Positions 42,204 to 50,322 of a stretch of DNA of 64,000 nucleotides are shown one piece after another (within the stretch, counting starts at the first letter, position 1; every line of letters starts with the position of its first letter). The translations under genes were made by a program, and so were the position numbers. The stretch covers positions 4,278,001 to 4,342,000 of the forward strand of contig NZ_CP084561.1 in the NCBI RefSeq assembly GCF_021789315.1, read 5' to 3'. The notes under the pieces were generated by a model that was not told the DNA's origin, ran no database searches, and saw nothing but the letters and a program-made list of their open reading frames with translations. The DNA is from Arthrobacter sp. FW305-BF8. Lineage in GTDB: Bacteria > Actinomycetota > Actinomycetes > Actinomycetales > Micrococcaceae.

Positions 42204-43088
42204 TCACCGCCCCAGGACCTGCCGGAGTCCGAACTCCCCCACGGAGAACATCGGCGGGTTGTCGTCGGAGTTGCTGAGCATGGCGGTGGACAGGATGAGG
42301 GCCCAGCCGCGGGCCCGCGCCCAGGTGTCCCGGTCCACCGAGGAGCCAAAGGCACGGATGAAGCGCTGGCGGGTGCCGGCGTCGAACATCAACCATCCCA
42401 CCGCAAGGTCGACGGCGGGATCCCCGGCCCCCACATCGCCGAAGTCGATCACACCGGCCAGCGACCCTTCGGCCGCCAGCAGGATGTTGGCCGGATGCAG
42501 GTCCCCGTGGAGCATCATCGCCGGGCCGTCCCACGCCGGAGCCGCGCAGGCCTGCGCCCATAGCGCTTCCAACTCCGCGGCCTGCCGGTAGCGCTTCCCG
42601 TCTGCGAGCCGTGCCATTACCGTGGCATCGCGGTCCGGCAGCGGCACCCCGCGGAGAGGATTCACAGGAACTCCTGCGGCGGCGGGCACGTGAAGCGCCT
42701 TGAGGAAGGCGGCCAGGCCATCAACGGCCGGCGCGCGGTCCGCCGGCCTGCGATCCAGGGCGGCAGTGCCGGGCACCCAGCGGACAATGCTCCACGGCCA
42801 GGGAAAGTCCGGCGCCGGCCGGCCGGCATGGACCGGCACAGGAATCGGCACCGGGGACCGGCGGGCGATGCCGGGAAGGCACAGCTGCTCGTGCACGATC
42901 AGCGGTACTGCCTCGTTCCGGCGGGGCAGCCGGACTGCCAGATCGTCACCGAGCCGGAAGGTCGCGTTGTCCCAGCCGTTTGCCACCCGCACCAGGGAGC
43001 GGTCTGCGAGGTCCGGCCGCTGGTCCCGGATGAGGGCATGGACGACGGCGGCACCCACCTCCACGGTGGCCGGCGGCATTCGCGCCAT
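42204..43088 (-). CDS. Aminoglycoside phosphotransferase-family kinase
   Basis: A 294-aa APH/choline kinase-type protein. The catalytic loop is HGDLHPAN (194-201; Asp196, Asn201) and the metal-binding IDFGD holds Asp215. The N-lobe has NATFRLGDDLAVRLPRRNEAV with the ATP-site Lys position unclear (Arg-rich here). Family members phosphorylate aminoglycosides, macrolides, choline-like or sugar substrates; the N-terminal half looks more like the general phosphotransferase family than known resistance enzymes. It is separate from its neighbours and resistance is not shown. Confidence 0.82.
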   Translation of the reverse strand: MARMPPATVEVGAAVVHALIRDQRPDLADRSLVRVANGWDNATFRLGDDLAVRLPRRNEAVPLIVHEQLCLPGIARRSPVPIPVPVHAGRPAPDFPWPWSIVRWVPGTAALDRRPADRAPAVDGLAAFLKALHVPAAAGVPVNPLRGVPLPDRDATVMARLADGKRYRQAAELEALWAQACAAPAWDGPAMMLHGDLHPANILLAAEGSLAGVIDFGDVGAGDPAVDLAVGWLMFDAGTRQRFIRAFGSSVDRDTWARARGWALILSTAMLSNSDDNPPMFSVGEFGLRQVLGR

Positions 43089-43108
43089 GAAACCCGCCTT
43101 TCTGTCCG

Positions 43109-43906
43109 TTAGTAGACGCTGCCCTCCAGCAGTTCAGCGAGCCGGGCCGCAGCGCGGCGAAGTTCCGGCACCCCAGCCCTGAGCCCCTCCTCGGTGGCCG
43201 CTTCCACCGGGCTGGTCAGGGCGACGGATTCACTGGGCAGCCCGGACCTGTTGATCGCAATTGCCACAGAGAGCACTCCTGTGGCGCGCTCATCGGCCGA
43301 GTAGGCATAGTCCGTTCCCGGTTCGGGCAGGCGGGCCTTGAGCTCGGCCAGGCTGAAGCTCGGCTCTTCGTGCCCGCCTGCCACCGCCCCCTTCACCACT
43401 TCCTGGAGATGCTCATCCGACGCACCGGCCAGCAGGATTTTTCCGGCAGCGCCGACGGTCAGGGGTAGCCGCTTGCCCAGCGGCATGTCGTACCGCAGCG
43501 GGGCATCACCGTCGACGCGGACCACCAGAATGCGCTCGAAACCCAGCCTGGTGTACAGGGACGCGGTCATTCCAGTCTGTGCCGCCACCTGCTGAAGCAC
43601 CGGACGGGATGCGGTCACCAGGGGGTCGTTCTCGATGTAGCTGCGCGCCGCCGGCAGCACGGCCGGGCCGATCCGGTATGTCTTGTCGGTCTGGCTGACC
43701 ATGCCGAAATCCTGCAGCACGCGCAGGATGCGCAGCGTGGTGGGCAGGCTCATGCCGCAGTTCCGCGCCAGATCGCTGAGCCGCTGGGGCCGGTCGGCCC
43801 GCTGGAGTTCCGCGAACACCTCCATGGCCCGCGACAGCGAGCGCATGTTGGAGGGCTTGCCGCCGTCGTCCGCTGCGGTGCCGGGCTGCGTGTTGGTGAC
43901 CGTCAT
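43109..43906 (-). CDS. IclR family transcriptional regulator
   Basis: A 265-aa regulator with an N-terminal winged helix (residues 20-80, including RLSDLARNCGMSLPTTLRILRVL) and a C-terminal IclR effector domain (about 95-255). It is divergent from tctBAC and its own start codon is next to the palindrome at 43908-43924; a second copy at 43993-44009 lies downstream of the tctB promoter. This predicts autorepression and repression of the tct-led operon, relieved by the transported acid. Confidence 0.9.
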   Translation of the reverse strand: MTVTNTQPGTAADDGGKPSNMRSLSRAMEVFAELQRADRPQRLSDLARNCGMSLPTTLRILRVLQDFGMVSQTDKTYRIGPAVLPAARSYIENDPLVTASRPVLQQVAAQTGMTASLYTRLGFERILVVRVDGDAPLRYDMPLGKRLPLTVGAAGKILLAGASDEHLQEVVKGAVAGGHEEPSFSLAELKARLPEPGTDYAYSADERATGVLSVAIAINRSGLPSESVALTSPVEAATEEGLRAGVPELRRAAARLAELLEGSVY

Positions 43907-43907
43907 T

Positions 43908-43924
43908 CTTTCATTCTATGTAAC
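43908..43924. promoter_or_regulatory. IclR-type operator, copy 1
   Basis: CTTTCATTCTATGTAAC, 12 bases identical to the perfect palindrome at 43993-44009, immediately upstream of the IclR start. Arms CTTTCAT and ATGTAAC pair less well, so this may be the weaker site. Confidence 0.65.
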
Positions 43925-43945
43925 TTCCGCTGTGCACCACCTCGC

Positions 43946-43974
43946 TTGACAGCACCTGTGGGCCGTGTCACTAT
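43946..43974 (+). promoter_or_regulatory. Sigma70-type promoter for tctB operon
   Basis: TTGACA (43946-43951), 17-bp spacer, CACTAT (43969-43974). It drives the plus strand and lies between the two operator copies, 54 bp before the tctB start. Confidence 0.55.
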
Positions 43975-43992
43975 TTCTTCTGATGTAAGACA

Positions 43993-44009
43993 CTTTCATT
44001 CTATGAAAG
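43993..44009. promoter_or_regulatory. IclR-type operator, copy 2
   Basis: CTTTCAT-tct-ATGAAAG, a perfect 17-bp palindrome just downstream of the predicted tctB transcription start, where a bound repressor would block elongation or open-complex formation. Confidence 0.7.
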
Positions 44010-44027
44010 CAATTGGAAGGCATTTAG

Positions 44028-44531
44028 ATGACAACGGAGTCGACCATGACCCAGTCCCCCACCCGGGCGAGGCCTGCGCGCAGCGTCCTGGCCGGGATCG
44101 CCGCCTTCGGGGCACTGGGCGCCTACGTACTAGTCAGCTCGGTGGGCCTCGGTCTCTGGACCTCGCTGGGACCCGGCCCCGGGCTGTTCCCGTTCGCGAT
44201 GGGCGTGGTGCTCGCCGCAATGTCGGTTCTGTGGCTGCTTCAGGAGCTCAAGCGCCCCAGCACCACTGGTGAAGGGGCCGACGGCGGACTGGTGCTCGCC
44301 GTCGTCGTCAGCCTTCTGCTGCTGGCAGCGCTGCTGGACCTCCTCGGCTTCCAGCTGAGCATGTTCCTCTTCCTGATGTACCACCTGAAGATCCGGGGGA
44401 AGCGGAGCTGGCTGTCCTCCCTCCTGACCGCCCTGGCCGGAAGCGTCGGCGCCTTCTACGCCTTCAACTACGGACTGAACGTGGCCCTGCCTGTCTCATC
44501 TATTCCCGTCCTGAACCTGATCGGACTCTAG
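44028..44531 (+). CDS. tctB: Tripartite tricarboxylate transporter small membrane subunit TctB
   Basis: A 167-aa membrane protein with about four hydrophobic spans, the usual TctB length and topology, directly followed by a TctA homologue and a TctC binding protein. The ATG at 44028 has GGAAGG upstream; an in-frame ATG at 44046 is an alternative. It helps form the membrane part of a Na+- or H+-linked carboxylate importer. Confidence 0.85.
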   Translation: MTTESTMTQSPTRARPARSVLAGIAAFGALGAYVLVSSVGLGLWTSLGPGPGLFPFAMGVVLAAMSVLWLLQELKRPSTTGEGADGGLVLAVVVSLLLLAALLDLLGFQLSMFLFLMYHLKIRGKRSWLSSLLTALAGSVGAFYAFNYGLNVALPVSSIPVLNLIGL

Positions 44532-44533
44532 AC

Positions 44534-46033
44534 ATGGACACCCTCAACGAACTGCTGAACGGCTTCGCCGCCGCCCTGACCTGGCAGAACCTCATCTTCG
44601 CGTTCCTGGGCTGCCTGCTGGGCACCGTGATCGGCGTGCTGCCGGGCATCGGCCCGGTGGCCGGCGTCGCCCTGCTCATCCCGCTCACGCTGAACATGGA
44701 CCCTACCGGCTCGATCATCATGCTCTGTGCCATCTTCTACGGCACCGCGTACGGGGGCACCATCACCAGCGTGCTGCTGAACACCCCGGGTGAGGCGGCA
44801 TCGGCCATCACCACCATCGACGGCCACGCGATGACAAAGATGGGCAAGGCCGGCGCGGCCCTGACCATCGCCGCCATCGGCTCCTTCGTCGGCGGCACCA
44901 TAGCCACCCTCGGCCTCGTCGCCGCCGCCAAGCCCCTGGGCGAACTCGGTCTGCTCGTCGGTCCCCCGGAGTTCTTCGCCCTGATGGTTGTCGGCATCTC
45001 GCTGCTGGTCGCACTGGCCGGCAAATCGATGGTCAAGGCCCTGATCTCCGGAGCCCTGGGCCTGCTGATCTCCATGGTCGGCATCGATCCTGTTGCCGGC
45101 GCACCCCGCTTCACGTTCGGCATGGACCGGCTCCTTGACGGAGTGAGCTTCGTGGCCGTCATCGTCGGCGTCTTCGGCTTGTCCGAGATCCTCTCCTACC
45201 GCAAGGGTGAGTCGACCGTAGTGCACGCCCCCGGTTTCCGTTCGCTGCTGCCCACCCGGAACGAATGGCGCCGCAGCGCACCTTCCATGGCCCGCGGAAC
45301 CGGCATCGGCTTCGGCCTCGGCCTGATCCCCGGCATGACCGGATCGGTCGCATCCCTGCTCTCCTACGGCGCCGAGAAGAAGTTCTCCAAGCACCGCAAC
45401 GAACTGGGCAAGGGCGCCGTCGAAGGCGTAGCCGGACCGGAAACGGCCAACAACGCGCACGCCAACGCCGCGCTCATCCCGCTGTTCACCCTCGGCATCC
45501 CCGCCTCCCCCACCATCGCCGTCCTCATGGGCGCCTTCCTCCAGCAGGGCCTCACACCCGGACCGACGCTGTTCACCGAGCACTCCGAAATTGCCTGGGC
45601 CATCATCGCCAGCCTCTTCATCGGCAACCTCCTGCTGGTGCTGCTCAACGTCCCCCTGGTGGGCCTCTGGACCTCGATCCTGCGGGTCCCGGCTCCGATC
45701 CTGACCGCGCTGATCCTGCTGTTCATGGTCATCGGCGCGTACACCATCAACTTCAGCGTCTTCGACGTCTTCGTGATGATCGGCTTCGGCCTGCTGGGCT
45801 TGGCCCTTCGGCACCTGGAGATTCCGCTGGCCCCCATGGTCCTCACCCTGGTCCTGGGCCCGCTGATGGAGCGGTCGCTGCGCGAATCACTGGAAATCTC
45901 CCAGGGTGACTTCAGCATCTTCCTCAACCGCCCCATCTCGGCCGTGCTCATCGGAGTCGGTGTCCTGATCATCTGCAGCCCGCTGCTGAAGCTCCGTAAG
46001 CCCAAAGCCCTGATGGACGACCCCGAAACCTAG
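44534..46033 (+). CDS. tctA: Tripartite tricarboxylate transporter large membrane subunit TctA
   Basis: A 499-aa membrane protein with about 11-12 hydrophobic spans. The family landmarks GVLPGIGPVAGVALLIPLT (about 34-52) and the GLIPGMTGSVASLLSYGAEKKFSKH region in the middle repeat (about 262-285) are both visible. It is the main channel subunit and starts 2 nt after tctB. Confidence 0.93.
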   Translation: MDTLNELLNGFAAALTWQNLIFAFLGCLLGTVIGVLPGIGPVAGVALLIPLTLNMDPTGSIIMLCAIFYGTAYGGTITSVLLNTPGEAASAITTIDGHAMTKMGKAGAALTIAAIGSFVGGTIATLGLVAAAKPLGELGLLVGPPEFFALMVVGISLLVALAGKSMVKALISGALGLLISMVGIDPVAGAPRFTFGMDRLLDGVSFVAVIVGVFGLSEILSYRKGESTVVHAPGFRSLLPTRNEWRRSAPSMARGTGIGFGLGLIPGMTGSVASLLSYGAEKKFSKHRNELGKGAVEGVAGPETANNAHANAALIPLFTLGIPASPTIAVLMGAFLQQGLTPGPTLFTEHSEIAWAIIASLFIGNLLLVLLNVPLVGLWTSILRVPAPILTALILLFMVIGAYTINFSVFDVFVMIGFGLLGLALRHLEIPLAPMVLTLVLGPLMERSLRESLEISQGDFSIFLNRPISAVLIGVGVLIICSPLLKLRKPKALMDDPET

Positions 46034-46089
46034 ACCCAGCCCGCACTCCCCCTCAACCAACAAAGCAACCTCTTCGAAGGAGAAGACAC

Positions 46090-47091
46090 ATGTCCCGCAA
46101 GAAAGTAACCGCAGCCATCGCTGCAGCCGCCCTGCTCGCCCTCACCGGATGCGGTGCCAACGCCGGGGCACCCTCCGCAGCCGGCGACGACTTCCCCAAG
46201 AAGGGCAAGTCCATTGACCTCGTCGTCGCCTTCTCCTCGGGCGGGGCCGTGGACACCGCAGCCCGCCTGGTCCAGCCCGTCCTGGAGAAGGAACTCGGCA
46301 CCAACGTCGAGGTCATCAACAAGCCCGGCGCCGGCGGCCAGATCGGCTACACCCAGCTGACCAGCGCCAAGCCCGACGGCTACACCATCGGCGCCACCGG
46401 GTCCCCGTCCGTCGTCGTGTCCCCGCTGGACCCGGCCCGCGGTGCAAAGTACACGCGCAGCAGCTTCCAGCCGCTGGGCCGCCAGGTCATTGACCCGGCC
46501 GTCATCGCCGTCCAGCCGGACAGCCCGTACAAGACGCTGAAGGAACTGCTGGACGCGGCCAAGGCCAAGCCCAAGTCCATGACCGCCAGCACCACCGGGC
46601 TGCAGACCGGCGAGCACTTCGCGCTTGCGCAGATCCAGGAGACCACCGGCGCCGAGTTCGCACCGGTCCACTTCTCCGAAGGAGCCTCGCAGGCCACCAC
46701 GGCATTCCTCGGCAAGCACGTCGACATCCTCGTGGCCAACGTCAGCGACGTTACCGACCTGACCAAGCAGAACAAGGCCCGTGTCCTGGGCATCATGACC
46801 GCCGAGCGGTCCCCGTCGCTCCCGGACGTTCCCACGTTCAAGGAAAGCGGATACGAGGTTGAAGCCGGCACCGCCCGCGGTTACTCCGCCCCCGCAGGCC
46901 TGCCGGACGCCGTCGCCAAGAAGCTCGAGGCCGCGCTGCAGAAGGCCATCGAGGATCCGGAGGTCGTCAAGAAGATGAACGACCTCGGCCTGCAGACCAG
47001 CTACCTCTCCGGCAAGGACTACGAGACGTTCTGGGCCGGTCAGGAGTCGGACTTCAAGAAGGTCCTGCCCATGGTTCAAAAGAAGGACTAG
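46090..47091 (+). CDS. tctC: Tripartite tricarboxylate transporter binding protein TctC
   Basis: A 333-aa extracellular lipoprotein (lipobox LTGC, Cys21) of the Bug/TctC family. The landmark IDLVVAFSSGGAVDTAARL (about 42-60; the usual PFxPGGxxD loop reads as FSSGGAVD) and NKPGAGGQIGYTQL follow. It delivers an organic acid or aromatic compound to TctAB; the family is broad and ligand cannot be assigned. It starts 56 nt after tctA behind GAAGGAGAAG. The last codons are repeated in tandem after the stop. Confidence 0.9.
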   Translation: MSRKKVTAAIAAAALLALTGCGANAGAPSAAGDDFPKKGKSIDLVVAFSSGGAVDTAARLVQPVLEKELGTNVEVINKPGAGGQIGYTQLTSAKPDGYTIGATGSPSVVVSPLDPARGAKYTRSSFQPLGRQVIDPAVIAVQPDSPYKTLKELLDAAKAKPKSMTASTTGLQTGEHFALAQIQETTGAEFAPVHFSEGASQATTAFLGKHVDILVANVSDVTDLTKQNKARVLGIMTAERSPSLPDVPTFKESGYEVEAGTARGYSAPAGLPDAVAKKLEAALQKAIEDPEVVKKMNDLGLQTSYLSGKDYETFWAGQESDFKKVLPMVQKKD

Positions 47092-47127
47092 TGCAGAAAA
47101 AGGACTAGTGCAGAAGAAGGACTAGCC
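47077..47127 (+). repeat. Three tandem 17-bp repeats over the tctC stop codon
   Basis: CAAAAGAAGGACTAGTG, CAGAAAAAGGACTAGTG and CAGAAGAAGGACTAGCC follow each other at 47077, 47094 and 47111. The first copy ends the gene (KKD-stop); the other two repeat the codons and stop outside it. It looks like slippage or recombination duplication. Confidence 0.85.
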
Positions 47128-47180
47128 CACGCGCACACCGCCCGTTCCAGCCCACCAACACCACCAGGGAAGACACAGCC

Positions 47181-47807
47181 ATGACCACCCCCGCCCTTCA
47201 GGACACCTCCTTCACCCGCCCGGACCAGGAACTGGTCGACCGGCTGGCCAAGCTGCCCGCCGCCAACATCGGTGACGCCATGGACCGGCTGGGAGTTGCC
47301 GACTCCGCGATCCAGGCGATCTGGCCCGGGGCGAAAATCGCCGGTCCCGCCTTCACCGTCTGGACCCGCCCGGGGGACAACCAGGGCATCCACCAGGCCC
47401 TGGGGCTGGCCAAGCCGGGGGACGTCATCGTGGTCTCCGGCGGCGGCGACGAGTCCCGCGCCCTCCTGGGCGAACTGATCGGCGAGCGCGCCATCAACCT
47501 CGGCATCGCAGGCTTCGCCCTTGACGGCGCGGCACGCGATGCCGAGGCCCTCGGCGAGATCGGCATGCCGGTCTTCGCCCGGGCGGTCACCCCCGCAGGC
47601 CCGTACAAGAACGGGCCGCACCGCATCGGGGGCCCCGTCGCCTTCGGCGGCGTTCCCGTCCTGCCCGGCGACATCATCATCGGTGACTCCGACGGCGTCG
47701 TGGTCATCCCCCTGGAGCAGGCCGAGGCAGTGGCGGAAGCCGCCGAAGCCGTCTTCGCGGACGAAACCAACCGCCGGGCGTCGATCGTCGCCGCCCGCGG
47801 TAAGTAA
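47181..47807 (+). CDS. RraA-family protein, aldolase-type
   Basis: A 208-aa RraA-fold protein. The motif LDGAARD (Arg119-Asp120) occupies the aldolase active-site position, and GDIIIGDSDGVVVIP closes the family region. Some members bind RNase E as RraA, others cleave 4-hydroxy-4-methyl-2-oxoglutarate-like acids; the operon with an acid transporter favours the aldolase or decarboxylase role. It is more distant in length and N-terminus from the RraA protein at 9547-10224 in this window. Confidence 0.82.
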   Translation: MTTPALQDTSFTRPDQELVDRLAKLPAANIGDAMDRLGVADSAIQAIWPGAKIAGPAFTVWTRPGDNQGIHQALGLAKPGDVIVVSGGGDESRALLGELIGERAINLGIAGFALDGAARDAEALGEIGMPVFARAVTPAGPYKNGPHRIGGPVAFGGVPVLPGDIIIGDSDGVVVIPLEQAEAVAEAAEAVFADETNRRASIVAARGK

Positions 47808-47837
47808 TGTACGCCAGTAAGTAAGGAAACACATCCC

Positions 47838-48623
47838 ATGACTAAGTGCACCATCATCGGCCTGGGCGAAGCAGGTGCGGCCTATGCGGAAGCACTTGCC
47901 GCAGCGGGCCACCAGGTCACCGGGTTTGACCCCGTTGCCACCGCCACCCCGCACGGAACGTCCCGGGCCGCCACCGCCGCCGAGGCCTGCGAGGGCGCGG
48001 ACATCGTCCTGGTGCTCACCGGCGCGGCCGCTGCCCGCAGCGTCGCCACTGAGTGCCTGCCGGTACTCGCGGCAGGCAGCACCTATGCCGACTTCACGTC
48101 GTCGTCCCCCGCCGTGATGCAGGAGCTCGGCCAGCTGCCCACCCAGGCGAGCTTTGCCGACGTCGCAATCCTTGGGCCCGTCGCCGCCCTGGGCGCCAAA
48201 ACGCCGCTCATGGTCAGCGGCCCCGGATCCGCCGCGGTGGCGCAGCTGCTGGCACCGCTGGGCGTCGACGTCGAAATCGCCGACGGCGGGCCGGGGGCGG
48301 CCATGTCTCACAAGCTGCTGCGCAGCGTCCTGATGAAGGGCCTGGCATCGGTGGTGGTGGAAGCGGTCACCGCCGGCCAGGCAGCCGGACTTGAAAGCTG
48401 GATCCGGGAGCAGATCGCCCGCCAGCTCGCCGGCGACGGCCAGGCCGTCATCGACAGGTTCCTGGCGGGAACGTCCAAGCACGCCGTGCGCAGGTCCCGG
48501 GAAATGCAGGACACCGCCAACTACCTTGCCGATCTCGGCGTCCCCGCAGAGATGACTGCCGCTTCGGCTGCTGCGCTGACACGCATCGCTGCGGCACCGG
48601 CACCGGAGGCCGCCCTGCGCTGA
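47838..48623 (+). CDS. 6PGDH/HIBADH-like NAD(P)-dependent oxidoreductase
   Basis: A 261-aa beta-hydroxyacid dehydrogenase-like protein. The Rossmann motif GLGEAG is at residues 8-13, and the second domain (MSHKLLRSVLMKGLASVVVEAV, about 155-176) carries the catalytic Lys position (Lys158 region) of this superfamily. It would oxidise a beta-hydroxyacid. It is 30 nt after the RraA-family gene and probably catalyses a step next to it. Confidence 0.83.
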   Translation: MTKCTIIGLGEAGAAYAEALAAAGHQVTGFDPVATATPHGTSRAATAAEACEGADIVLVLTGAAAARSVATECLPVLAAGSTYADFTSSSPAVMQELGQLPTQASFADVAILGPVAALGAKTPLMVSGPGSAAVAQLLAPLGVDVEIADGGPGAAMSHKLLRSVLMKGLASVVVEAVTAGQAAGLESWIREQIARQLAGDGQAVIDRFLAGTSKHAVRRSREMQDTANYLADLGVPAEMTAASAAALTRIAAAPAPEAALR

Positions 48624-48702
48624 ACGCGCATGAGGCAGAATCAATGAACAGGGAGTCAACGATGAATCCGGAAGCAAACGAACACCGCGAAGGAGCAGCC
48701 CG

Positions 48703-50052
48703 ATGATCGGCATCTGGGCACTGGGAGCCTACCTGGCTGTCATCCTGCTCTGGACGACTGTCATCAAACGCAGTGTGGGCGAAGCGATGCTCCTCGGGTT
48801 CCTCGTTGTCCTTCCGTTTACCGGGGCCGCCGGCCAGGTCGGCTGGGACGCGTTCCACGACGCCATCACCGATGAAATCGTCTATGCCACCATGGCGTTC
48901 GTGTTCATGGGTTACCTGCTGGAGCGGACCGGCGTGCTCGACCGGCTCATCGACCTGCTGAACTCCCTGATCGGCGGGGTCAAGGGCGGCCCGGCCTGGG
49001 TCTCCACGGTCGCGTCGGCCGGTCTGGGCGGCGTGGTGCACAACCAGGCCGCAATCGCCGCCACCGTGGGCTCGGTGACCATCCCGTGGATGGAGAAGTC
49101 CCGTCTCGACAAACCGTCCGCGGCAACGCTGGTGGCAGGGAACGCGGGCATGGGCATCACGTTCCCGTTCAGCGCGTCCATGTTCGTCCTCGTGGGATCC
49201 TCCACGGTCGGGCCGCTGCTAAAGGTCAACGACCTCATCCTTCCCCTTCTGCTCGGCGGGCTCTGGTGCTTCCTGCACCGCCTGATCGTCACCTACGTGC
49301 TGATCCGCAAGAGCGACATGGCACCGCTCGACGCGGCGCACCGGACACCCGTCCGCCGGGCCTTCGCCCAGGGCTGGGCCACCATGATCCTGTTCGTGGT
49401 GGTGGCCGTCCCGCTGATCCTCACCTCCGGCGCAATCGCCAACGCCCTCTCGGACTGGACGGGCTCGGACGTGGCCAAGACCGTCAGCGTCATCGTCTGG
49501 ATCCCGGTAGTCCTGATCCTCACGGGCATCATCCTGGGCAGGAAGCGGCTGCCGCGCAGCAGGAAAGCGTACTGGGACTTCCTGCAGCAGTCCGCGCCAC
49601 GTTTCGGCGTCGTCGGCGTTACCGTGGTGTTCGCCTTCGCCGGCGCCAACGCCCTGGCCGCCACCGGGCTGCCCAAGCAGATGACGGCGCTGCTGAACCA
49701 GTTCAACCTGCCGCTGTGGCTGCTGGCCATCCTGATCGGACTGATCGTCATCGCCGTGGCCGCTCCCCTGTCCGCGACGGCGACCATGGCCGCCGTCGGA
49801 ACGGTGGGTGTGGCCACGCTGGTGGCCGCCGGCGTTCCGGCCACCACGGCGGCAGTCGCCGTGCTGGTCTTCTCCTCCTGCGAGGCGGCCGTGCCGCCCG
49901 GCGGCGCTCCCCTTTATGTCGCGTGCGGCATCGCCGACGTAGACCCTTACAAGACCTTTGCCCGCCTGTTCGTCCTCTACGCCCTGCCGCTGCTGGCCAT
50001 CGGCGTGCTGATCGCCGTCGGCGTCCTGCCTATCGGTGTCCTGCCTACCTAG
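48703..50052 (+). CDS. TRAP-type large permease (DctM-like)
   Basis: A 449-aa membrane protein with about 12 hydrophobic spans. It follows the DctM layout: paired LGGVVHNQAAIAATVGSVTIPWM and MGITFPFSASMFVLVGSS re-entrant-like loops, and a late AVPPGGAPLYVACGIADVDP like the PPVGxxLF motif of DctM. TRAP systems normally also need a periplasmic DctP and a small DctQ; no DctP gene is nearby. The next gene encodes a small two-span protein that may replace DctQ. The tct binding protein upstream belongs to a different family. Confidence 0.75.
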   Translation: MIGIWALGAYLAVILLWTTVIKRSVGEAMLLGFLVVLPFTGAAGQVGWDAFHDAITDEIVYATMAFVFMGYLLERTGVLDRLIDLLNSLIGGVKGGPAWVSTVASAGLGGVVHNQAAIAATVGSVTIPWMEKSRLDKPSAATLVAGNAGMGITFPFSASMFVLVGSSTVGPLLKVNDLILPLLLGGLWCFLHRLIVTYVLIRKSDMAPLDAAHRTPVRRAFAQGWATMILFVVVAVPLILTSGAIANALSDWTGSDVAKTVSVIVWIPVVLILTGIILGRKRLPRSRKAYWDFLQQSAPRFGVVGVTVVFAFAGANALAATGLPKQMTALLNQFNLPLWLLAILIGLIVIAVAAPLSATATMAAVGTVGVATLVAAGVPATTAAVAVLVFSSCEAAVPPGGAPLYVACGIADVDPYKTFARLFVLYALPLLAIGVLIAVGVLPIGVLPT

Positions 50053-50064
50053 GGAAGCGTGGAA

Positions 50065-50322
50065 ATGCAGAAGCTACAACACACCATCAACGCCGTCTTC
50101 GTGATCAGCCTGGCGCTACTCCTCATCGCCGGAATAGTTTTCGTGGCCGGGCAGGCCCTCGCCCTGATCACCGGGCACGGCGACTGGCTGGCAGTCCTCA
50201 ACGAGGCCGTTAAGGGCCCGGCGTGCATCGCCGCCTCCGTTTGTGCCATCGCCGGGTTCCTGCTCAGCTACAAGAAACCCGCGAAACAGAACAGCCCGCA
50301 GCAGGAAGCCCGCACCCAATGA
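50065..50322 (+). CDS. Small two-span membrane protein, possible permease partner
   Basis: An 85-aa protein with two membrane spans (about residues 10-34 and 51-70) and a short charged C-terminus. I do not recognise it. It lies 12 nt behind the DctM-like permease and overlaps the cyclase gene (ATGA). The ATG at 50065 is favoured over a GTG at 50059 because of ribosome-binding-site spacing. A small-subunit role like DctQ is inference from position and size; DctQ proteins usually have four spans. Confidence 0.65.
   Translation: MQKLQHTINAVFVISLALLLIAGIVFVAGQALALITGHGDWLAVLNEAVKGPACIAASVCAIAGFLLSYKKPAKQNSPQQEARTQ

Noticed and set aside
42204..43088. Named aminoglycoside-resistance gene
   Set aside because: The catalytic loop fits the APH family, but the rest does not match a known resistance enzyme, so only the family is given.
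47088..48713. 541-codon open frame on the minus strand
   Set aside because: Antisense to the RraA and dehydrogenase genes; no recognisable domain.
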